Below are positions 25,475 through 35,200 of a stretch of DNA of 38,699 bases, piece by piece. The notes beneath the pieces were generated by a model that saw only the letters and a program-made list of their open reading frames with translations, was not told the DNA's origin and searched no databases. The DNA lies in contig JAAYVF010000001.1 of the NCBI GenBank assembly GCA_012517325.1, forward strand, positions 1 through 38,699, read 5' to 3'. Made by a program: the position numbers and the translations under genes. Numbering within the stretch: position 1 is the stretch's first letter; every line of letters begins with the position of its first letter. This stretch comes from Myxococcales bacterium (GTDB taxonomy: Bacteria > Lernaellota > Lernaellaia > Lernaellales > Lernaellaceae).

Positions 25475-25984
25475 ATGATTCCGATCGTCGCGGTGGTCGG
25501 CACCTCGGGGTGCGGCAAGACCACACTGGTGTGTTGCCTGGTGGAAGAGTTGACGGCCCGCGGCTATTGCTTGGCCACGCTCAAGCATCACCCCGGCGAC
25601 TTCGACATCGACCACGAAGGCAAGGACAGCTTTCGCCACCGCGAGGCCGGTTCGCGGCAGGCGATGATCGCTTCCGAAAACCGCCTGGCGATCGTGCGGC
25701 GGCTCGATCGGGAAATGACCATCGAGGAAATCGCCGCGACCCTGCCTCAGGATATCGACCTGCTGCTCGTCGAAGGATACAAAAGGGCGGCGGTGCCCAA
25801 GATCGAGGTTTGGCGGCAAGCGCAAGCCGATCCCACCCTGGTTTGCTCCGGCGATCCGCACTGGATCGCCCTGGTCACCGATTTTCCCCACGACGTGGAA
25901 GTGCCGGTCTTCGATTTGAACCAGCCGGAACAGGTCGCGGATTTTTTGGAGCGGCGGTTTCTGACCAACCGGATTTGTTCATAG
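25475..25984 (+). CDS. mobB: Molybdopterin-guanine dinucleotide biosynthesis protein B
   Basis: 169 residues, the usual MobB size. P-loop GTSGCGKTT (9-17), LKHHPGDFDID and LLLVEGYKRAAVPKIEV are family signatures. MobB is a GTP-binding helper of MobA in attaching GMP to molybdopterin. No other molybdenum-cofactor gene is in the window. ATG 25475 follows a G-run 28 bases after the Fur-family gene, so the two are probably co-transcribed. Confidence 0.88.
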   Translation: MIPIVAVVGTSGCGKTTLVCCLVEELTARGYCLATLKHHPGDFDIDHEGKDSFRHREAGSRQAMIASENRLAIVRRLDREMTIEEIAATLPQDIDLLLVEGYKRAAVPKIEVWRQAQADPTLVCSGDPHWIALVTDFPHDVEVPVFDLNQPEQVADFLERRFLTNRICS

Positions 25985-26057
25985 AACGCGATCTGAAGAC
26001 TGGCAATATGATCTAAGTACACATAATAAAAGAACAATACGGCTTTATACGATCATG

Positions 26058-27383
26058 CTAGATGCCGCAACCGCTAGACTCGCTCTGGTCGTCTTCTTCC
26101 GATTTCTTGTTTTGTTGATCGTCGGGCGAATCGTCATCGGCCGGGATGGAATCCAGCAACTCGTCCCAGGTCAACACGGCCGGCTCTTTCTCGGGCGAAT
26201 AGGCCGCGCTGTCGGAAAAGGCGACCCCGATTTCGCGGCGGTCGGGGAGGAAATAAATGGTTTGCGAGGTGGTGCTCAGGAAATAGTCCTGAATGACGGC
26301 CGATTCGATTTTCCACATGTCGTCGAGCGTCAGGCGGCCGCCGGCGAGTTTGATCAGGTCTTTCATGGTGCCGTACCGCTTGCAGCCGTGGTTCAGGCGC
26401 ATCTTGAGCAGCGTGTTGGTGGCCAGGACGATATCCGGCGGCATCCACGGATCGTCGCTCGCGAGGCGCCGCATCACGCCGCGGTTGTCGACCTCGAGCA
26501 CCAGTGCCGGGTCGCCGGCGGCCTGGTCGCGGGGCACGGCCAGGGTGATGGCGGAAGCGCCGCTGCGCCGGCTTTCGTCGATCGCTTCGATCACCGGGGT
26601 CAGCGGATCGCCGTCGGTGGAATTCGCTCGCCGGTGCATCGTTTCGCGCAGCGTGATGCCGATCGGGATGTAATTTTCGACCAGGATTTGCCAGAGCGGC
26701 GTGCCGTTGTGCGCGATGTTGACCACCGCCGTCAGGCCTTCTTCGTTGAGGCAGGACAGACAACTGAAGTAACCGGGAAAAGCCACCGACACCACCGGCT
26801 GCAAATCCGGATCGCTCGGCGAAAAAACGAACACCAGGGTGCGCACGGGCAGGAAAAACCGGTCCTCGCCCCGCAGGATCCAATCGAGGTTGCGCACGAC
26901 GGCGGTCTCGCCGCCGAGGCGTGGATCGCCGGCGGTGGCCTTGTCCCACGCCGCTTGCGAACTGCATGCCATGGCGCCGATATCCGCCACGGCGTTGCAT
27001 AAAATCAGATCGTCGACGTCGAGGTCGCGGCCCAGTTCGGCGATGTACGGATCGACTCCGGCGGCGATGAGGCCGTCGATGACGCCTTGCGCCTCGTCGA
27101 GGTAATCGGGCGGCAGGCCGAACAGCGCGGCGGCCAGCGGATAGGTCAGTTCGTACAGCGCGGGCGGCAGCAGGCGCAGAATGTACTCGTGCATGGCGTC
27201 GACGATTTCATCGCCAACCAGATAACCGTGGGCGAATCCCATTTCGTAGGAATCGCCCCAGAGCTGCAGCACGCGCTGGCCGTCGATTTCGGTCAGCCGG
27301 CCGTTGACGGACGTCTCGGCGGCTGGCGCCGCCCCGCCAAACGCCAACAGCAAAACGATAGTCCACCCGAGGACATAACGCAT
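26058..27383 (-). CDS. Secreted C45-type Ntn hydrolase/acyltransferase-like protein
   Basis: 441 residues with a signal peptide (about 1-22, APAA-ET). The motif MACSSQAAW (Cys140) followed by VVRNLDW (164-168) is the signature of the C45/AAT and phospholipase-B-like Ntn hydrolases, in which the Cys becomes N-terminal after self-cleavage and attacks an amide. Early GDSYEMGFAHGYLVGDEI is also typical. Substrates of relatives include penicillins, N-acyl amides and lysosomal lipids, so no substrate is assigned. The C-terminus is a strongly acidic tail (ADDDSPDD to SEEDDQSES) ending in GCGI, which is unusual. AGGGAG precedes ATG 27383. Confidence 0.75.
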   Translation of the reverse strand: MRYVLGWTIVLLLAFGGAAPAAETSVNGRLTEIDGQRVLQLWGDSYEMGFAHGYLVGDEIVDAMHEYILRLLPPALYELTYPLAAALFGLPPDYLDEAQGVIDGLIAAGVDPYIAELGRDLDVDDLILCNAVADIGAMACSSQAAWDKATAGDPRLGGETAVVRNLDWILRGEDRFFLPVRTLVFVFSPSDPDLQPVVSVAFPGYFSCLSCLNEEGLTAVVNIAHNGTPLWQILVENYIPIGITLRETMHRRANSTDGDPLTPVIEAIDESRRSGASAITLAVPRDQAAGDPALVLEVDNRGVMRRLASDDPWMPPDIVLATNTLLKMRLNHGCKRYGTMKDLIKLAGGRLTLDDMWKIESAVIQDYFLSTTSQTIYFLPDRREIGVAFSDSAAYSPEKEPAVLTWDELLDSIPADDDSPDDQQNKKSEEDDQSESSGCGI

Positions 27384-27438
27384 CTATATTTCTCCCTGTC
27401 GGTGTCGCGGTTGCCGGAGATGAAAATAATCTTGCCGG

Positions 27439-27468
27439 ACTATAAACGTTCAGCGGGGATCGACGCAA
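27439..27468 (-). promoter_or_regulatory. Candidate promoter of the C45 hydrolase gene
   Basis: On the minus strand, TTGCGT (complement of 27463-27468) and TATAGT (complement of 27439-27444) are separated by 18 bases in the 133-base gap after the TPR gene. The -10 matches five of six positions. Confidence 0.42.
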
Positions 27469-27516
27469 GCGCGAACGGTTTGAACCAACAAATTTTGCGG
27501 TTCGGCGGGCTTGCCT

Positions 27517-28644
27517 TCAGGACAGTTCGGCCAGCGCCTTTTCGATCTGTCGGCCGTTGTCGGGCAGGTGCGAGCGGAAATCGTACGCTTCCTGAAACAA
27601 CTGCCGTGCCGCGTCCTTCTGCCCCATCATCGCCAGGGCGCGCCCCTGGCCGAAAAGGATGCGCGCGTATTGCAGCGGGTAATGGTCTTGCGGGAAAAAC
27701 GGTAGCGCTTCGCCGAAGTGCGACATGGCGCTTTGCAACAAATCGTAGCGCGAGCGCAGGTGCGTGCCGGTGAACGCCAGCATCAGTTCGCCCAGGTTGC
27801 TGTGGAGCATGGCGTACAGATGCGGTTGGCGGCCTTTTTCCACCGCCTGCAGCGCGTCGTGGAAATGTTGCTCGGCATCGTTCAGCGTCGCTTCGTCGGC
27901 GGCCTGCCCGGCGATCAACATGCCGACCATGCCCAGGTTGTTTTGCGTCACCGCGTAGAGTTCCGGCGCTTGCGAGCGCGGGCAGTAGGTCAGCGCGCGG
28001 GAAAAGTACTCATGGGCCTTGGTCAGGTGGGCGAAGGATTCCACCGGATTGCCGGTGGCCAGATTGCGCCGCAGGCTGCCCAGTTTGTTGAAGAGGTCGG
28101 TGAGGTACAGTTCACGCGACGGCCGGTTGGGCTGATTGTCGTCGCGCCACCGGTTGGCGAGGGTTTCGTTTTCGGCCACCGCCAGCGCGGCTTCCAGGTT
28201 TTCCCGGGCGCCGCTCAGCGCCGCCCGCCGCGCCTCGGGGTCTTTCGTTTCCAGCGCCCGCCGCAGCAGCAGGTCGCCCAGCACGGCGTGGGCGTCGGCC
28301 AGGGAAAAACTGATTTCCCCCGTTTGCAGGGTGGCGATCGATTCCAGCAGCCATTTTTCGGCCGCTGTCAGCCGGTCGAAGTCGCGCCGCGCCGGCAGCA
28401 ACAGCAAAAACTTGGCGGCCTGGGCCTTGATTTGCGCCTCGTCGCGCGGCCGGCCTTCCAGCAGGTACAAATGGCCGACCTCGTGAAACAGCGAAATGAT
28501 CCAGTCCAGCTTGGCCAGATGAATTTCCGGATTCGAATCGGGTTTGATGTTCGCCTTGAGTTCCTCGACCTGCTCGACCAGCCGCCGCTGCAGATAGGCG
28601 ATGACGATCTCGTTTTCGTTGCGCCGCTTGCGCTTCCAGAACAT
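27517..28644 (-). CDS. TPR-repeat protein, unknown function
   Basis: 375 residues, cytoplasmic in appearance (no signal peptide; basic start MFWKRKRRNENE). The body is helix pairs of tetratricopeptide type, clearest in the C-terminal half (AVTQNNLGMVGMLI, AEQHFHDALQAVEKG, YAMLHSNLGELMLA, ARILFGQGRALAMMGQKDAARQLFQEAY). Such proteins act as scaffolds. AAGGAG lies 8 bases before ATG 28644. It is 79 bases downstream of the barrel gene on the same strand. Confidence 0.75.
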   Translation of the reverse strand: MFWKRKRRNENEIVIAYLQRRLVEQVEELKANIKPDSNPEIHLAKLDWIISLFHEVGHLYLLEGRPRDEAQIKAQAAKFLLLLPARRDFDRLTAAEKWLLESIATLQTGEISFSLADAHAVLGDLLLRRALETKDPEARRAALSGARENLEAALAVAENETLANRWRDDNQPNRPSRELYLTDLFNKLGSLRRNLATGNPVESFAHLTKAHEYFSRALTYCPRSQAPELYAVTQNNLGMVGMLIAGQAADEATLNDAEQHFHDALQAVEKGRQPHLYAMLHSNLGELMLAFTGTHLRSRYDLLQSAMSHFGEALPFFPQDHYPLQYARILFGQGRALAMMGQKDAARQLFQEAYDFRSHLPDNGRQIEKALAELS

Positions 28645-28723
28645 CCGACTGCTCCTTCCGGCGAAACCGACTCGCCGCAGATTCCGTCCCGATCCAGAGA
28701 CCGTACGCGACCGGGCGCGGCGC

Positions 28724-29377
28724 TCAGAACATCACGCCGCCGCCGAAGCCGAAGCTGAATACGCCGTTTTCAGTGGAGAATTCGGTGACGTCGGGGATCG
28801 TGTAGGTCGCGCCGACCGACATGACCAGCGGCCCGCCCATGTAAATGCTCACGCCGCCGGTAATGAAGGTCGAATAAAGCGTTTCGTCGTAATCGACCTC
28901 GCGCGTGTCCCCGGCGTTGTTCGGATCGTCTTCCTTCTGGGTCCACCAGTAATAGGTCATGCCGACGCCCGGGCCGAAATAAACGCCGTAGTTGCCGAAG
29001 CGGAACGGCGTAAAAATCACCGACAGATCGGTCGGGATGTACTTGATGTAAACCGTCTCGGTCTTGTCGTCGGGACCGTCGTATTCGATCGGATAGGTGC
29101 CGAATCCCGGCGACAGGGTGACGTTCACCCAGTGATTGAAGTAGTAGGTCAGGCCCAGGCGGCCCTCGAAACCGAACCCGGCGGACGAACTGATGCCGCC
29201 GCCGCTGATCGACAAGCCGATGCGGCCGGCCATGGGGTCGGATTTTTCGGTTTTATCGGTCTGGTCGTCCTTGCCCTGGCCCTTTTTCTTGCCTTTTTTC
29301 GCGGCCGACGCCGGCAGCGACAGGCAAAGCACCAGGGCCAGCGCCAACAGCGCGATTAACACTCGTTTTTTACTCAT
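28724..29377 (-). CDS. Small outer-membrane beta-barrel protein
   Basis: 217 residues. A signal peptide (cut near ASA-AK) is followed by a very Lys-rich segment (KKGKKKGQGKDDQTDKTEK) and then alternating strands rich in Gly, Tyr and Phe (LGLTYYFNHWVNVTLSPGFG, YGVYFGPGVGMTYYW), ending GFGGGVMF with terminal Phe. The size suits an 8-strand OmpW/OmpA-like barrel. GGGAGG precedes ATG 29377. It follows gatB by 28 bases. Confidence 0.75.
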   Translation of the reverse strand: MSKKRVLIALLALALVLCLSLPASAAKKGKKKGQGKDDQTDKTEKSDPMAGRIGLSISGGGISSSAGFGFEGRLGLTYYFNHWVNVTLSPGFGTYPIEYDGPDDKTETVYIKYIPTDLSVIFTPFRFGNYGVYFGPGVGMTYYWWTQKEDDPNNAGDTREVDYDETLYSTFITGGVSIYMGGPLVMSVGATYTIPDVTEFSTENGVFSFGFGGGVMF

Positions 29378-29405
29378 TCCGGTCCTCCCACGGCGCCACG
29401 GATTT

Positions 29406-30838
29406 TCAGCCGTCCAGCTTCTTTTTCAACAAATCGTTGACCAGTTGCGGATTGGCCTGGCCCTTCGTCTGTTTCATGATCTGACCGACGAAGAAGCCGA
29501 ACAAACCCGTCTTGCCGCTCTTGTATTGATCGAGTTGTTTGGGGTTGTTCTTGAGCACTTCTTCGATCATCGGCTCCAGCGACGACGAATCGCTGATCTG
29601 CGTCAGGCCGCGTTTGGCGACGATTTCGCCCGGCGAGCCTTCGCCCGCCGCCATCGCCGCGAGCACGTCCTTGGCGATTTTGCCGCTGATGCTGCCGCCG
29701 GCGATCAGGCGGATCAGTTCGGCGAGCGCCGCGGGCGTCACGGGGCTGGCGGCGGCGCCGATTTCCCGCTCTTTCCACAGCGCGGTCAGGTCGCCCATCA
29801 CCCAGTTGGCGGCCAGTTTCGGATCGGCGAGCGCGGCGACCTGCTCGTAAAACGCGGCGGTATCCGGGTCTTCGGTCAGCACGCCCACGTCGTACGGCGT
29901 CAGGCCGTACTGTTTTTCGAACCGTTCGTTCATTTCCCAGGGCAGTTCGGGCAGCTCGCTTTTGGCGCGCTGGACCGCCGCGGCCTCGACGATCAGCGGG
30001 GGCATGTCGGGCTCGGGGAAATAGCGGTAATCGTGGGCTTCTTCCTTGGAGCGCATCGAAAACGTTTCGCCCCGGGCCGAATCGAACAGCAGGGTTTCCT
30101 GCCGAATCCGGCCGCCGCTTTCGTAGACGGCGATGTGCCGTTGCGCCTCGAATTCGAGCGCCTGTTTGACGAATTTGAAGGAATTGACGTTTTTGATCTC
30201 GGTGCGCGTCCGGAGCGCGGTTTCGCCGATCGGCCGCACCGACACGTTGGCGTCGCAGCGCAGCGATCCCTGTTCCATGTTGCCGTCGCAAACGCCGAGG
30301 CGCACGACCAGTTGGCGCAAGGTTTTCAGGTAGGCGGCCGCTTCTTCCGGCGAACGCAGGTCGGGCTCGGAGACGATTTCGACCAGCGGCACGCCGCAGC
30401 GGTTGAAGTCGATCAGGCTGTAGGCGGCGTCGGCGCCCTCGCCGTGGCTGCTCTTGCCGGCGTCTTCCTCCAGGTGCAGCCGCGTGATGCCCACGCGCTT
30501 GATCGTGCCGTCGGCCAGGCGGACGGGCAGAAAACCGCCGGTGGCCAGCGGCCGGTCGAACTGGCTGATCTGGTAGCCTTTGGTCAGGTCGGGATAGAAG
30601 TAGTTTTTCCGCGCCCAGATCGATTTTTCGTGCACGGTCGCGCCGACGGCGAGCGACAGCCGGACGGCCTGTTCGACGACCGCGCGGTTGGGCACCGGCA
30701 GCGCGCCGGGCAGACCCAGGCAGGTCGGGCAAATGTTCGTGTTGGGTTCGTCGCCGTAGCGGTTGGGGCAGCGGCAGAACGCCTTGGTCTTCGTTAAAAG
30801 CTGCACGTGCACTTCGAGGCCGATGATGGTTTCCCAGT

Positions 30839-30842
<4 letters not shown>
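29406..30842 (-). CDS. gatB: Asp-tRNA(Asn)/Glu-tRNA(Gln) amidotransferase subunit B
   Basis: 478 residues, the normal GatB length. It opens with WETIIGLEVHVQL, has a zinc site (FCRCPNRYGDEPNTNICPTC), GLPGALPVPN, ARKNYFYPDLTKGYQISQ and the C-terminal YqeY-like helical domain (GQANPQLVNDLLKKKLDG). GatB binds the mischarged tRNA and phosphorylates it for amidation. Its start overlaps the gatA stop by 4 bases. Confidence 0.97.
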
Positions 30843-32301
<1,459 letters not shown>

Positions 32302-32305
<4 letters not shown>

Positions 32306-32604
32306 GCGCTGCCCCCTCCCTCGATGACCTTGGGGACGCGCACGTACGGCGGCACCGCGTCGGGGGCGTTGCGGAACAGTTCGCGCGGCGCCAGACCGGC
32401 CCGCACGGCGTCTTCCTGCAGCGCGCCGAGCAACTCGACGGCGTGGCTGGTCGGCTCGACGCCTTCCAGGTCCAGTTCGGCGAGCTTGTTCACATAGTCG
32501 AGAATCCGCCCCATCTGTTCGGTCAGGCGGTCGAGATCGCGTTCCTCGACGCGCAGCCGGGCCAGGGCGGCCACGTGCAAAACCTGTTCACGATCGATGG
32601 CCAT
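32302..32604 (-). CDS. gatC: Asp-tRNA(Asn)/Glu-tRNA(Gln) amidotransferase subunit C
   Basis: 100 residues, typical of GatC, with VLHVAALARLRVEERDLDRL and the C-terminal NAPDAVPPYVRVPKV. It clamps GatA to GatB. The first gene of the gatCAB block, it starts 16 bases after the stop of the zinc-ribbon/TPR gene, so the block is probably transcribed from further upstream. Confidence 0.95.
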
Positions 32605-32620
32605 GATTTGGATCGGGCTC

Positions 32621-35038
32621 CTATTTCGTCCCGAGGATCGAGCGAACCTCGGCCGCGTAACGGCCGTCGGGACGGGCGTTGAGGTAGGCCTGGTAATTTT
32701 GTTTTTTCAGCATCTCGTTGCCGCTGGCTTCGTACGCGGCGCCCAGGAAGTAATAGGCGTCCGGGCTGTAATTGCGCGCCGTCGTGCAGGCGTCGATCGC
32801 GGCCTCGTAATGGCCGCCGTTGAGCATGAGCTGGCATTTGCGCAAATAAATCTCGCCCGTGTAGACGCCCAGCTTCATCAGTTCGTTGGTCAGGCCGAGG
32901 GCCTCGTTCTGCGACCCGCGGCGCACGGCGTCGTCCAGCTTTTTCAACAGCTCCTTCGCCTGGGCCTTCTTGTCGGTGTCCGAAGCGGTTTCGGCCGGCA
33001 GTCCGGGCACCGGACCGGTTTGGGCGAGGTCGCCGTTGAGCAGGCTCTGGTATTGCTCGATGCGCCGCTTGGCCTCGAGGTGGTCGGGAATCAGGGCGAG
33101 CGCCTTTTCCTCGGTCTCCAACGCTTTTTTCAAATCCTTTTCCGAGGCGTACAGGTCGGCGAGCAGGTGCAGGGCGCGGAAGTGCAGCCGGTTCATCGCC
33201 ACCGCGCTGTTGAGCGAAAAGATCGCCTTGTCCTGATCCTTCTGTTGGATGTAGAGCAGGGCCAGCAGGTAGTTGGATTCCGCGTCCTCCGTGGCGTCGT
33301 CCTCCTTGACGGTCAACGCCTCGTGAAGGCTCTTGTCCGCCTCTTCCAATTTGCCGGAGGCCAGTTCGCAGGCCGCCTTGGCGCGCAGCGCGGACGCTTC
33401 CTGCGGCGCCAACTCGAAGGCTTTTTGCGCGGCCTGGCAGGCGGGTTCGACGCGATCGTCCTTTTGCCGCTCGATCGCCAGATACGCCAGATATAGCGCC
33501 TTGGTCGCCAACGCGGGTACAAAATCCGGCTTCACTTGCAGCGCCTCGTCGAGCGAACCGACCGCTTTTTCGAGCGCCTCGGCCGTGCCGGGTTCCGCCA
33601 GACGCAGGGCCGCCTGGTATTTGTTGTCGTAGCTCAGGCGTTCCTTGTTCTGGTCTTGCGCGATTTGCGAAGCCTCGTTGCGCTTGGCCATGTTGCCTTC
33701 GATCTGCTTGATTTCCTTTTTCGCGGAGAAGGCAAAAACGATCAGCCCGATCACCAGCAAAACGACGCCGATCAGGCCGCCGATCTTGGCCAGTTTCCGC
33801 CAGTCGCCGAAGCGCCGCAGGTTCGCCAGATCGGAGGCCAGGTCCAGGTCGAGCGGCCGGCGCGGTTTCGCCTTCTTCTTGCGCGCCAGCGGATTGAACG
33901 CCCGTTCGTAGCGGTTCGGCGGCTCCTCCTCGATCACGTGATCGAATTCGGCGTCCAACCGTTCGGCCTCGGCGGTCGTTTGCATCTCGGATACCGGTTC
34001 CGCGATGACGGCTTCGGCCTCCACCTCGAGAAGCGATTCCTCCTCGGCGACCGGTTCCACTTCCGGCAACGGCTCGGGTTCGGGCGTCGCTTCGGGTTCG
34101 ATCGGCGGAGCGGGTTTGACTTCGAACGACAGCGAAGGCATCGCGGGTGCCGCTGCTTGAGACGGCGGAACGGATTTGACGTCGAACGACAGCGAAGGCA
34201 TGACGGGCGCCGCCGGTTCGGCCGGCGCGGATTTTTCCTTGAAGGTCAGCGGCAGGTTCAACAGATCGCCGAGTTCGGGCATTTTGGGACGCTCGACCGC
34301 CGGCGGGGGCGTTTCGATGGGAGTCGCCATGACTTCAGGAATCGTTTCCGGTTCGGGAATCGGTTCGGCGACGGCTTCGATCACCGGTTCGGGAATCGGT
34401 TCGGCAATCACTTCGATTTCCGGTTCGGGGATTGGTTCGGCTGCGGCTTCGATTTCCGGTTCGGGAATCGGTTCGGCGACGGCTTCGATCACCGGTTCGG
34501 GAATCGGTTCGGCAATCACTTCGATTTCCGATTCGGGGATTGGTTCGGCGACGGCTTCGATGTCCGGCTCGGAAGTCGGTTCGGTATCGGTTTCGGTTCT
34601 CGTTTCCGACAGCGGTTCGGCTTCCGCTTCGGGTAGGTCGTCCGTCGGTTCGGTTTCGACGGACGATTCGGTCGCGCTCATTCGCGGCAAGGGTTGATCG
34701 ATGAAGGTCGATCGCACGACTCCCTTGCGCATACCGGTTTCGCGGGCGGCTGGTTCCAACCCGGCAAGCGAAGGCATGGGAATCGCCTGCGTGGCCGGAA
34801 TCGACTGACTCGGCGAAGGCGCCGCCGGTTCAGCCGGCGCGGGTGCGGCAGCCGGCGCGGGCGTTTCGGCCGGCGCGGATTCCGGTTTTACGGCCGCTTC
34901 GGAGGGCCGGCCATCGGCAAAGGCGCGGAAAACCGTCGCGCATTTGCGGCATTTCACCAACAGTCCTTTGGCTTTTCCCTGAATTTTTTCATCGGGAATC
35001 GGGTACTCCGCCGCACAAACCGGGCAAGCTGCCTTCAT
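32621..35038 (-). CDS. Zinc-ribbon, Pro/Glu-repeat, single-pass membrane protein with TPR domain
   Basis: 805 residues. An MJ0042-type zinc ribbon at the N-terminus (Cys5, Cys8, Cys30, Cys33) precedes a long disordered Ala/Pro/Glu region. That region contains six 12-residue repeats of the type EPIPEPEIEVIA (about 158-230) and a duplicated MPSLSF(D/E)VK motif. A single transmembrane helix lies at about 413-437 (IGGLIGVVLLVIGLIVFAF). The C-terminal part (about 450-805) has TPR repeats (NYLLALLYIQQKDQDKAIFSLNSA, ALHLLADLYASEKDLKKALETEEKAL). The layout, zinc ribbon inside and TPR outside, recalls deltaproteobacterial gliding or envelope scaffolds. GGGAG precedes ATG 35038. Confidence 0.78.
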   Translation of the reverse strand: MKAACPVCAAEYPIPDEKIQGKAKGLLVKCRKCATVFRAFADGRPSEAAVKPESAPAETPAPAAAPAPAEPAAPSPSQSIPATQAIPMPSLAGLEPAARETGMRKGVVRSTFIDQPLPRMSATESSVETEPTDDLPEAEAEPLSETRTETDTEPTSEPDIEAVAEPIPESEIEVIAEPIPEPVIEAVAEPIPEPEIEAAAEPIPEPEIEVIAEPIPEPVIEAVAEPIPEPETIPEVMATPIETPPPAVERPKMPELGDLLNLPLTFKEKSAPAEPAAPVMPSLSFDVKSVPPSQAAAPAMPSLSFEVKPAPPIEPEATPEPEPLPEVEPVAEEESLLEVEAEAVIAEPVSEMQTTAEAERLDAEFDHVIEEEPPNRYERAFNPLARKKKAKPRRPLDLDLASDLANLRRFGDWRKLAKIGGLIGVVLLVIGLIVFAFSAKKEIKQIEGNMAKRNEASQIAQDQNKERLSYDNKYQAALRLAEPGTAEALEKAVGSLDEALQVKPDFVPALATKALYLAYLAIERQKDDRVEPACQAAQKAFELAPQEASALRAKAACELASGKLEEADKSLHEALTVKEDDATEDAESNYLLALLYIQQKDQDKAIFSLNSAVAMNRLHFRALHLLADLYASEKDLKKALETEEKALALIPDHLEAKRRIEQYQSLLNGDLAQTGPVPGLPAETASDTDKKAQAKELLKKLDDAVRRGSQNEALGLTNELMKLGVYTGEIYLRKCQLMLNGGHYEAAIDACTTARNYSPDAYYFLGAAYEASGNEMLKKQNYQAYLNARPDGRYAAEVRSILGTK
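34350..34565. repeat. Six 36-bp tandem repeats arranged as a 108-bp duplication
   Basis: Units start at 34350, 34386, 34422, 34458, 34494 and 34530. Units 1 and 4 are identical, units 2 and 5 are identical, and units 3 and 6 differ at four bases. So 34350-34457 was duplicated as 34458-34565. All unit lengths keep the reading frame of the zinc-ribbon/TPR gene. Confidence 0.9.
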
Positions 35039-35140
35039 CAAATCACTCCCAAAATTTACAAGCCGACCACCGGATACACTAAGATAAGCAAGATCATCCA
35101 ACTTTTCAGGTCCAATCGTCAACCTTCGAAGCAAAGGAAT

Positions 35141-35169
35141 TTGCGGGCCGTGAAAAAAACGGGTATAGC
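35141..35169 (+). promoter_or_regulatory. Candidate promoter of trmD
   Basis: TTGCGG (35141-35146), a 17-base spacer and TATAGC (35164-35169) lie 31 bases before the trmD start in an AT-rich divergent region of about 160 bases. The match is moderate. Confidence 0.42.
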
Positions 35170-35200
35170 TGACTGGGCTCGTCAGAAACCTGGAAGCACG

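Noticed and set aside
34350-34565. 36-bp regularly spaced repeats as a CRISPR array
   Set aside because: Units are directly adjacent with no spacers and keep a reading frame encoding Pro/Glu repeats.
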